Shown here: positions 50,025 through 58,719 of the stretch, piece by piece
Layout of the letters: the number at the start of each line of letters is the position of its first letter
How positions within the stretch are numbered: the first letter of the stretch is position 1
NCBI GenBank assembly: GCA_027858835.1
Contig: JAQIBY010000139.1
Location: 1 to 64,000 of the forward strand
Length of the DNA: 64,000 bases
Source of the DNA: Bacteroidales bacterium
GTDB taxonomy: Bacteria; Bacteroidota; Bacteroidia; Bacteroidales; ML635J-15
Reading direction: 5' to 3'
The notes under the pieces: generated by a model
The model's database searches: none
Told to the model about the DNA's origin: nothing
Seen by the model: only the letters and a program-made list of their open reading frames with translations
Made by a program: the position numbers and the translations under genes

Positions 50025-51296
50025 ATGAAATACTTGAAATTTCTTGTGTTGTTAATTTTCTCTTTGCAGTTGATGAGTGTATCTGCTCAAAAGAGTAGTT
50101 GGAAAGATAGTTTGGATATAAACGTTTACGGATATGTGAAGCTCGATGCATTTTATGACACGCGAGAAACGGTAAATGGGAGAGAGGGACACTTTTTACT
50201 CTGGCCTGCCGCTCCGGATTATGATCCTGATGGTGTTGACAGAGCTGCTCACGGGAGTTTTAATATGTTGGCGGTGCAATCAAATTTTGGAATTCGTGTA
50301 TCAGGTCCCAGAGTTTTGAAAGCCAAAACAAGTGCAAAAATTGAAGGGGATTTTTTCGGACAAATGAATGATAATATTAATCTGGTACGTTTACGTCATG
50401 CCTATTTTCAGATGCAATGGAAAAGTACTGATTTAATAGTTGGACAATTTTGGAGTCCTGTGTTTAATTTAGGTGCATTCCCAAATACCATTTCTTTTAC
50501 CACAGGAACACCGGTTTTGCCATTTTCCAGAAATCCACAAATACGTGTAATCCAGTACTTAGGGAGTTTTGCCCTGATTGGAGTCATTCAATCTCAGCGA
50601 GATTATCCGAGTTTTGGACCAAATCCTGCAAATCCGATGAGCAGTATCCCAAGTTCTGAATTTTTGAAAAATTCCGGTTTGCCAGAATTTCATGGTAAAA
50701 TTACGTATGATTACAGCACTGACGACATGTTTTTTAAAGCAGGAATTGGTGGAGGATACAAACAAATTGTTCCCTTTACAGAAAGCCCAACCGGTTATGC
50801 AACCAATGAAAAAGTGCCCGGCATTTCTGCCACTGCATATGTGAATTTTGGATTGGCAGGATGGAATCTTAAAGGCGGGATTGTTTACGGACGAAATGCA
50901 ACAGATGTAATGAGTCTCGGTGGATTTGCGGTAAGCAGAATTACAGACAGTTTGCGAGCTTATTATGAATACACCTGTTTAAGTTCTTATTCGGTTTGGA
51001 TGGATATGAGTCAAAAAATTGGAGACTGGAATATTGGTGTGTTTGCCGGTAATGTTGAAAATCTTGGAGCAGAGTCTGCCATTGTTGGAAATATTTGGGG
51101 GATAGGAAATGATATCGGCAGAATGTACCGAGTTGCTCCACGGGTTTCTTGGCAAAACAAAAATTTCCGATTGGCTTTTGAGCTTGAGCATACTGCGGCA
51201 TCATTTGGCAGCCCGGATGAAAATGGTATTCCTCAAAATCTTGAAACAGTTGCAAATACTCGATTTTTAATCGGGGCGTATTACTTTTTTAATTAG
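50025..51296 (+). CDS. Outer-membrane porin-like beta-barrel (DcaP-like)
   Basis: Signal peptide, NVYGYVKLDAFYDTRE, DLIVGQFWSPVFNLGAFPNTISF, terminal aromatic FLIGAYYFFN. Confidence 0.75.
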   Translation: MKYLKFLVLLIFSLQLMSVSAQKSSWKDSLDINVYGYVKLDAFYDTRETVNGREGHFLLWPAAPDYDPDGVDRAAHGSFNMLAVQSNFGIRVSGPRVLKAKTSAKIEGDFFGQMNDNINLVRLRHAYFQMQWKSTDLIVGQFWSPVFNLGAFPNTISFTTGTPVLPFSRNPQIRVIQYLGSFALIGVIQSQRDYPSFGPNPANPMSSIPSSEFLKNSGLPEFHGKITYDYSTDDMFFKAGIGGGYKQIVPFTESPTGYATNEKVPGISATAYVNFGLAGWNLKGGIVYGRNATDVMSLGGFAVSRITDSLRAYYEYTCLSSYSVWMDMSQKIGDWNIGVFAGNVENLGAESAIVGNIWGIGNDIGRMYRVAPRVSWQNKNFRLAFELEHTAASFGSPDENGIPQNLETVANTRFLIGAYYFFN

Positions 51297-51320
51297 TGAT
51301 TATTGCCAGACCCTAAAAAG

Positions 51321-53393
51321 CTATTTTACAAATCGTTTGACGGCAGTCCCTGATTCGGTGACAATTTTAAGCATGAAAATGCCGGTATTTTCTTTTGGAA
51401 TCAGGTGTGAGATATCTGTTACGGCAGAATGATTAATTTCAGTTTTATTTAATAATCGTCCCGTCATGTCGTAAAGTTCGAGATACATTTTCCCTGTACG
51501 CTCTGATTTAAGCATAAGTTTTTCATCCATAGGAATCGGGAAAAGGCTGAATTCATCTGACAATTTATTTGTTTCAATGCTGTTGTATGTGTTTATTGAA
51601 ATATCATCAATGTACATTCGGTTTCCGTCTTTGCTGAGAAAATCAAATCGAATTCGCAGGTTATCAGCATGTTTGAATAGTGTTTCATTGATTGGAAATT
51701 CTTCGTCTCTCCATTCCGTGTTTTCAGGAATAAAGCTTGAAAATGAATGATAATTATTGGCAGTATGAAGTGTGTTTCCGGATTTGTAATATTGTATTGT
51801 CCATGATTCACCGCAATTCTGAGAGACATATGCTTTTAAAACGTCAGTATTGTTTGTTTCTTTTTGAGAATATGCCATTTTAAATTGCAGTTTCATAGGG
51901 AAATCTGTACTGTCAATAATAATCGCCGGTGTAACAACCGAATTTGCGATGTTGTAAGGTTCATAGCGCGGATCAATCATGAGAGAATGTTGTCCCGAAT
52001 ACCCAGCGAGATCTGTATATTGCCATCCTGTTTCTCCATTTTTTATGAAGAAATAATCACTAGACTCGAAATCTGCAGTATTTGGAAAATCCTCAGACTC
52101 TAAATCGTCATAATATGGTAATGAAAATCCGCTTTCTGCAGAATATACCCGAATTGCTTGTGTAACTGTTTTCTCAGAGTTATCTGTTGGGTTTGTCACT
52201 GTTAAGCTGACATCGTATATTCCACTTTCTTGGTAACTTACGTTTGGGCTTTTTTCCATGGAGTTGGCCGGTGTTCCACCATCAAATTGCCAGGAATAAC
52301 TGCTGATTGAATCGGTCTGATAAGTTAAGTCTGTATAGTTAACCAGCATTCCTTCACAACCGGAACTAATATTGTAAGAAAAATCTGCAATTGGGGCACA
52401 AATCTCTGCCGTTTCAGGGTTAAGGACGCCGGTTGCAATTAAATTTGATTCTTGCCAAAGCTGATTTCTATCACTGGCTCCTGAGTTAAGAGCGGCGCGC
52501 ATCATTGCTCCTTGTCCTAGGGTAAACATTTTGGAACAATAGGCATAGTCCATGTGATTTTGGACATTGTCAAGGCTTCCACAGCTCACATTATACAGAT
52601 TGCAAGACGTGTTCCCAATGGTGTTTGGTGTATCATCAATTCCATCATCAATTCCGCAATTGCTACCAATTTCAGGATCATTTGTTGAACCCCATGGGTG
52701 AGCAAGGTTTAGATAGTGCCCGGTTTCGTGTGTTAATGTTCTGGATCGACCCACACTGCCTGTTCCAATGCTCCCAACGTAGGAATGCGTGATTAGGATG
52801 CCATCTCGACCATCACCGGCGGTTCCAGGGTAATAAGAATATCCGGCAACGCCACCAGGGATTGATCTGACTACCCATATGTTTAAATATTGTGATCTCG
52901 GCCACGACGGTGCAATTTCTTTTATCTGCTCTCCACCATTCGATGTTTCATACGATTGTGTGCGGGTTATACCATTGGAGCAATTTCCCCAAGGATCTTT
53001 TTTTGCAAGACGAAACTCAATTTGTGCATCGCCTGCAATTGCTTTAAATTCATCAAGGATTTGTGATGTATCCGAATTCATTAGCCGAAAATCTTCAGTC
53101 ATAATGCGGACTCCGTCAGCAACTTGTTCGTAACCAATGTTTTCCGATCCGTAATTATGCACGACATGAAAAACAACAGGGATAATGTAAATCTGGTCTT
53201 CGCGAGGATTGGATTTGATATAATTTTCAACAAATTCTGCGAGTTTTGCTCTTTCCGCACGTGCCCCAGGGTGATTTTCTAAATACTTTCGATTCATTTC
53301 AGGTGTTGCACATTTAAACGGCTGTTCCTGTGCATCAATATCTGTTGAAAATAACCCAAAAAGAATAAGTAGGCTCAGTATTGTGTGTCTCAT
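51321..53393 (-). CDS. M43-family (cytophagalysin/pappalysin) metalloprotease with PKD domain and T9SS sorting domain
   Basis: LTHETGHYLNLAHPWG (HExxHxxxxxH), SYSWQFDGGTPANSMEKSPNVSY PKD-like, C-terminal FSLFPIPMDEKLMLKSE... Confidence 0.92.
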   Translation of the reverse strand: MRHTILSLLILFGLFSTDIDAQEQPFKCATPEMNRKYLENHPGARAERAKLAEFVENYIKSNPREDQIYIIPVVFHVVHNYGSENIGYEQVADGVRIMTEDFRLMNSDTSQILDEFKAIAGDAQIEFRLAKKDPWGNCSNGITRTQSYETSNGGEQIKEIAPSWPRSQYLNIWVVRSIPGGVAGYSYYPGTAGDGRDGILITHSYVGSIGTGSVGRSRTLTHETGHYLNLAHPWGSTNDPEIGSNCGIDDGIDDTPNTIGNTSCNLYNVSCGSLDNVQNHMDYAYCSKMFTLGQGAMMRAALNSGASDRNQLWQESNLIATGVLNPETAEICAPIADFSYNISSGCEGMLVNYTDLTYQTDSISSYSWQFDGGTPANSMEKSPNVSYQESGIYDVSLTVTNPTDNSEKTVTQAIRVYSAESGFSLPYYDDLESEDFPNTADFESSDYFFIKNGETGWQYTDLAGYSGQHSLMIDPRYEPYNIANSVVTPAIIIDSTDFPMKLQFKMAYSQKETNNTDVLKAYVSQNCGESWTIQYYKSGNTLHTANNYHSFSSFIPENTEWRDEEFPINETLFKHADNLRIRFDFLSKDGNRMYIDDISINTYNSIETNKLSDEFSLFPIPMDEKLMLKSERTGKMYLELYDMTGRLLNKTEINHSAVTDISHLIPKENTGIFMLKIVTESGTAVKRFVK

Positions 53394-53480
53394 AGTTATT
53401 GTTTTCTAAAACAAAGGTAATCAAAAGTTTTTTTTGTTGTAAATAAATTTGAATCGTGTTTGAAATTAATCATGTGAGCA

Positions 53481-54059
53481 TTATTTGGCAATCCTATAGA
53501 TATGCATATAGTTTGCTTGATTTATGCTTTTATTTCTAACAAGTTTCCAACCGTTTTTTGATAGGATAGATTGAAGCTTTTCTTCGGATAGCCGCTCATG
53601 CATAGGTGGACCTCCATTTGTCTCTTTTGCTTCCCATTCCAGAATTCCAATTTCTCCATTTGGTTTTAACACTCGTTTTATTTCGTTGAGATATGTTCTC
53701 GGGTTGTCAAATTCATGAAAAACAAAAGCCATAAGAATCTTATTAATACTGTTGTCGGGCTGTGGAATTGATATTGCATCGCCATGATATAGCTCGGTTT
53801 TTGTTTTATTATTTTTGAGCTTCTCTCTCAATTCATCCAGCATGGTTTCGGAGATGTCTAAGGCAATGTTTTTCCGGTTTTTCCCGGAATTTTCTATAGC
53901 GGGTAGAAAAAAGTATCCCGTTCCTGCACCGATATCCAGAAAATCATCGTCCTCTCCAATATTTAGAAAGGAAATTACCGATTCAGGTGGCAGTGTTTTT
54001 CGCCTATCTTCATTATCCAAGACATGCCGTTTATTTGAGTCGAAAATTTTATTCACCAT
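53481..54059 (-). CDS. Class I SAM-dependent methyltransferase
   Basis: FLDIGAGTGYFFLPAIE, ALDISETMLDELR, AFVFHEFDNPRTYLNEIKRVLKPNGEIGILEW. Confidence 0.9.
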   Translation of the reverse strand: MVNKIFDSNKRHVLDNEDRRKTLPPESVISFLNIGEDDDFLDIGAGTGYFFLPAIENSGKNRKNIALDISETMLDELREKLKNNKTKTELYHGDAISIPQPDNSINKILMAFVFHEFDNPRTYLNEIKRVLKPNGEIGILEWEAKETNGGPPMHERLSEEKLQSILSKNGWKLVRNKSINQANYMHIYRIAK

Positions 54060-54200
54060 TGTTTGTTTTAGTAGATAAAGCAAAAAACCTGCAATTTGTT
54101 CACCTGATCTATACTATTGTTTGGGGAGGTCGGATTTAAACATAGTTGATTTTATGGATGTAAACCGGATATGCCTGAAAAATTTGTATCTTTCGGCAGC

Positions 54201-55358
54201 ATGCGAATTCTCATGATAAATTATGAATATCCACCCGTTGGAGGTGGTGCAGGTGTGATTGCAAAACACATTGCTGAAGGACTTGTGGGACTTGGCCATG
54301 AGGTGCATGTAATAAGTGTACGCTTTGGTGATTTACCTGACAGCACCGAAGAAAATGGAGTGCAAGTTACAAGACTTAAATCGAAACGGAAATATGCATG
54401 TCAATCCAATCCACTTGAAATGCTTTCATGGATGCGAATTGCAAAAAAGTTTTTACGCCGACATTTAAAACAGGAATCTTACGATGTTTGTTTTGCGCAT
54501 TTTGCTTTGCCCGGCGGAGAAGTGGCTTACAGTATGAATCTTGAGTTTGGATTGCCATATGTTGTTATGTCTCACGGACACGATCTTCCTTGGTTTTTCC
54601 CAAAACAGATGTGGTTTTATCATACCCTAACGTATTTTTGGATTCGTAAGATTGTGTTGAATTCTAAGGCATTATTTGTGCAATCTGATGTAATGGAAAC
54701 CAATGCTCGCTTATTTCTTGGCAAGCAAAAGTCTAAGCTAATTAAACAGATTCCCAATGGTTGGGATGCCGATTTTTATTTTCCGGATTTCAGTAAGAAA
54801 TCAGACACTTTTACCTTGCTTTTTCCGGGACGATTAGTGAAACAAAAAGATCCATTTACAGTGTTAAAAGCAGTACAGCGTTTAAATACAGAGATCTCCG
54901 ATTTGAAACTTCGGGTTTTAGGTGATGGACCGCTTCGAAAGCCGATGGAAGCTTGGGTAAAATCAAAAAATTTGCAAAATACGGTATGTTTTGAAGGCTG
55001 GATGGATAAAGTGCGAATGCGGGATGCATATCAAACTTGTTCGATGGTTGTTTTGCCTTCGCTGAATGAGGGAATGAGCATGGCAACTCTGGAGGCAATG
55101 GCTTGCGGAACGTATGTAGTTGTTACAGATGTTAGCAGAAATACATTGTTGGTAAAGCCCGGAGTGAATGGATTGATTATTGGGATGCAGGATGATAAAG
55201 CGCTTGCAGAAGCAATATTGGATTATTATACCGAAAATCATTTAAACGATTATCAGGTGCCTCAATCGTCAATTGACAAATTATCAGAAATTTATTCTTG
55301 GGACACTGTTGTGAAACAATATGACGAAGTGTTGAGTGAGCTAAAGGGGGAAAAGTAG
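54201..55358 (+). CDS. Glycosyltransferase family 4
   Basis: RILMINYEYPPVGGGAGVIAKHIAEGL, FPGRLVKQKDPFTVLKA, VVLPSLNEGMSMATLEAMACG. Start chosen at MRILMIN. Confidence 0.92.
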   Translation: MRILMINYEYPPVGGGAGVIAKHIAEGLVGLGHEVHVISVRFGDLPDSTEENGVQVTRLKSKRKYACQSNPLEMLSWMRIAKKFLRRHLKQESYDVCFAHFALPGGEVAYSMNLEFGLPYVVMSHGHDLPWFFPKQMWFYHTLTYFWIRKIVLNSKALFVQSDVMETNARLFLGKQKSKLIKQIPNGWDADFYFPDFSKKSDTFTLLFPGRLVKQKDPFTVLKAVQRLNTEISDLKLRVLGDGPLRKPMEAWVKSKNLQNTVCFEGWMDKVRMRDAYQTCSMVVLPSLNEGMSMATLEAMACGTYVVVTDVSRNTLLVKPGVNGLIIGMQDDKALAEAILDYYTENHLNDYQVPQSSIDKLSEIYSWDTVVKQYDEVLSELKGEK

Positions 55359-55385
55359 GTGAAATGGCGTTTAATCTTGCACGCC

Positions 55386-55644
55386 TAGCCGTTTCTAACC
55401 GTTAGTAGCGGCTATGGATTTATTCTGACAGGGCTGTGGGCTTTCTACAAAACATGTAAGTTGGATGAAGTTGTATTATATTAATCAGTCGTTTTTGAAT
55501 ATTAAAAAAACCCAAAGTTAGATTAATATTGATTTTCTGAAAATTGTATAATAAAATCATTTAAAATTTCTGGTTTTATTCGTTATTAACCGTTAGTAAC
55601 GGCTATCATACTGATGTTACAAGTATAGAGGCTTTCTACAAAAT
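55386..55644 (+). repeat. Direct repeat pair (~64 bp, 191-bp offset) with conserved ends and divergent centre
   Basis: Copy 1 55390-55452: CGTTTCTAACCGTTAGTAGCGGCTAT...GGCTTTCTACAAAA; copy 2 55581-55643: CGTTATTAACCGTTAGTAACGGCTAT...GGCTTTCTACAAAA. Both blocks are offset by exactly 191. Confidence 0.8.
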
Positions 55645-55808
55645 AAATTTTGTGTATATGGCATCTGTTTGAAAATGTAAAAAATCAACTACTAAATGGT
55701 CATAATATTGGTTAAAATATAGTTAGTGCGGGCTGTGAGTTTATAGCTTTGAGGAAAAAAGCAGAAGCTGAAATTCATAGCTCCTGCTTAATTTGTGTGA
55801 AACTAAAC

Positions 55809-57352
55809 CTACATATTAGACACTTTTAGCACCTGAGTTTTATTGTCACATTTAAACTTAACTAGATGAACGCCGGATGCATTTATTTGTAGTTTTATGC
55901 GTGTATTGTTTGTTGCCTTGTCTTTTTTCTGAACGGAAATTCCTTGGATATTAAAGATACTAAGTTCACTAATTTTACAAGCATTTGGATTGTTGAGATA
56001 GTATTGTCCTTTTTCTTTTGTGATGCTTATTTTTTCGTGTTTAGATTGATTTATTCCGATGAAATCCCCTGTTGTAAAGCTTTGGATGTTGCATGTTTTC
56101 GCACTGAAATCTCCATAATATGGTGTGACAGTCCAAAAATATGTTGTATTCGGATTCAAATCTGCAAAGGTGTAATCTCCGGTATTGCCTACAAATTCCA
56201 CAAAATGATTTATTGGAGGGTTATCTGTTCCTATGCTTAGCTGATAGCTATTCGCTAATTCATCGGTTTCCCAAACCAACAGTGCTTCATTATGATTCAC
56301 GTTTGTTGCTTAATGTGCAGGAGAATTCATGCTTACACATTGCAAGGGATTTTCTGTCCACGGAAGCCCAAGATTGTCCATATAATGATTGCTTGTCCAA
56401 AATGATGTTGAGTTGCTGTGGACTGCAATGCGAATTACCTGTCCGGCATAATCCGATAAATCGTAATTGAAGGCTATCCATTTTCCGAGCAAATAATAAG
56501 TTGGGACTAAAACTTCGGTGAAATCTGCAGTATTTGTCCTGCTATGCTGTTTTCAGTTCCATATTTTACCTCCAATCGCTCATAAGCACCTTGGGCAAGT
56601 GCATTATAGTAGAAAGAAATTTTGTACAAATTGTCATTATTCATTGGCAATGCCGGTGAAATAAAGTAGCTGTCTTTTGGGTCAGTAACATTAAGCGAAA
56701 TCGAAAAAAATCCATTGCTTCCGGCATTTCCATTTCTGGCATCTGTATATCCTGTATGCCATTCATTTGATTCGGTTGTGGTACTTCCGTTTAATACTGT
56801 CCATCCACCGGGAAGTACAGCATTCGGATTCTCAAAATCAACGGCATAGGGATATAAATCAGCTTGTGTGGTAAAAGAAAAAATATCACATCCTGAGCTT
56901 TGTCCAAGTGAGTTTTCTGCAATGATTTGCCAATAGTAGGTTTCGTTCGGATTTAATTGTGCTGTCAGTGAATAAATGCTGTCAAGTCCGGTAGAAACAG
57001 AATCCAATAGGTTGCTTGGGGGATAATTTGTGCCGAGACAGATTTTGTAATTCGCTGATAAATTGCTTTGTGTCCATTGAAAATACGGATATAAGCCCAC
57101 TTCTGTGGCATTATCCTGAGGATAGTTTAAGCTTACACAATCCGGTGTGCTAATAGGTTCTGTTTGTCCTTTTGCAACGCCTGATAAAGAAGACACTGTG
57201 GCAGTATATGTCCAGCCCTGATTTCCGAGATTTCCCGACCATTCAGATGGAATTTTAGTGTCAAATCCCTCATTAATTTTCCATTGTGCAGAACTTTCTA
57301 AACTCAAAATGCCGAATAACACAGCAAATAGAAACCAATAAATACTTTTCAT
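55809..57352 (-). pseudogene. Degraded T9SS-exported protein gene with one frameshift and one in-frame stop
   Basis: ORFs 56507-57352, 56310-56492 and 55809-56300 are consecutive parts of one protein: ...KYGTENSIAGQ / NTADFTEVLVPTYYLLGKWIAFNYDLSDYAGQVIRIAVHS...CVSMNSPAH*ATNVNHNEALLVWETDE...sorting-domain-like C-terminus. Confidence 0.85.
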
Positions 57353-57510
57353 GTTTTTTTCTATTGTAAAAGTACTTTATAACGCTGTCTAATTGTGATT
57401 TTTTTTAATTGAACACGTACAGATTTCTATTTTAGTACAAGCTTAATGTGATTTTCATATCTCGGAGAAAATCTTACAACTTAAATGATAAATTTACGGA
57501 ATGCTGTGTG

Positions 57511-58317
57511 TTATAAGTATTTATTGAATACATAACCAAGTAAGCTGGTGCGGTACAAATAGTGCAATTTTCTATTTGATTTAGCTTTTTTGTGAAGGAT
57601 ATCGTAGGTTTCCAAAAAGTTGCTTAATAAGGAATTATTAATAACACGAAGTTTGGATATTTTATTTCTGCGCCATTCTTCATTAACCCAATGAATCATA
57701 TGCCATTCTGAAGGAATCTCCGGATTTGAAACAAGAAATTTTCTGATTAAATTCCAGCTGTCAGGGTTTGTAAATTCTCTCACATATTTTATCAATCCAA
57801 ATTTTTCTACATTATCTGCCAGAATTTGGATTGGCAAATGCCAATCGCTGTTGTTTTCGTTAATTTTAGCATGTGCTTCTTCATAACATGCTTTCATTAA
57901 GTCTGATTTTGGCGGAACTTTCATGATATTTCCCACCAAAGGCAGGCTATGATGTGTCCTGAAAACATATTCATCCTCAAAATCAGGAGTTTTCAGGCAG
58001 GTGACATCCATGTCTGTCCACCAACCACCATGTTCATACAATAATTTGTAGCGAAAAACATCAGAGAACCCTGCATAAGAGCCTTTCCCATGTCCGAATT
58101 GGTTTTTATATTTATATTTAAAAACTTCATGTCGAGGAATGATTTCAGAGGCATTTTCAATAATCACTTTCTTAGGAATTTCAGTAACCAACGGATTATA
58201 CAGCCACAAGTGGAATTCAAAGCCGTGGGCGATAAACGACTTGATTGTTAGCAATTCCACAAATGAAAGCTGATTACCAATCCAAAGGGCATGAATATGT
58301 TGCTTGTCTTTTGCCAC
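57511..58317 (-). CDS. Glycosyltransferase with DXD motif (OCH1/TcdA-TcdB sugar-binding type)
   Basis: IHALWIGNQLSFVELLTIKSFIAHGFEFHLWLY, SDVFRYKLLYEHGGWWTDMDVTCLK. Confidence 0.88.
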   Translation of the reverse strand: MAKDKQHIHALWIGNQLSFVELLTIKSFIAHGFEFHLWLYNPLVTEIPKKVIIENASEIIPRHEVFKYKYKNQFGHGKGSYAGFSDVFRYKLLYEHGGWWTDMDVTCLKTPDFEDEYVFRTHHSLPLVGNIMKVPPKSDLMKACYEEAHAKINENNSDWHLPIQILADNVEKFGLIKYVREFTNPDSWNLIRKFLVSNPEIPSEWHMIHWVNEEWRRNKISKLRVINNSLLSNFLETYDILHKKAKSNRKLHYLYRTSLLGYVFNKYL

Positions 58318-58719
58318 AGGGTAAAGTTACAAAAGCTTTGGCAGATTGCAAGCTAAAAATTAATGCAGTTTTAAACTAAAGAGTATTGTTTAAATGATTG
58401 TTTTTTCAAATGAATGGTGGGAATATTTAATAAATCCTAGTATTTGCAGTGTTAATCCTAAAAAAAGGACCAATTCCCCAACATTTATAGTTGCCAATGA
58501 TTTTTATAAGAGATTGTTTTGGTATTCGTTTCATATTGGCTGGCTATTAAATTGTTGGGACGTTAATTTAATGCTGTAAATATAATAAATTGTTTTAAGA
58601 TGATTTCCTTCAGAAATTGGATGTGAAACCTTTCTAAAATTGGAATAATCTATTTTGAGATTTAGTAATATTTAAGTCAAAATTAGTTGCTTCATAATTT
58701 TATTATCGAAATCTTCGAA

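Noticed and set aside
56507-56545. Programmed frameshift in the T9SS protein gene
   Set aside because: No slippery heptamer recognised and a second lesion (in-frame TAA) is present, so gene decay or sequence error is more likely.
58394-58579. 61-aa plus-strand ORF
   Set aside because: Short, no family signal, no clear ribosome-binding context; AT-rich intergenic region makes chance ORFs likely.
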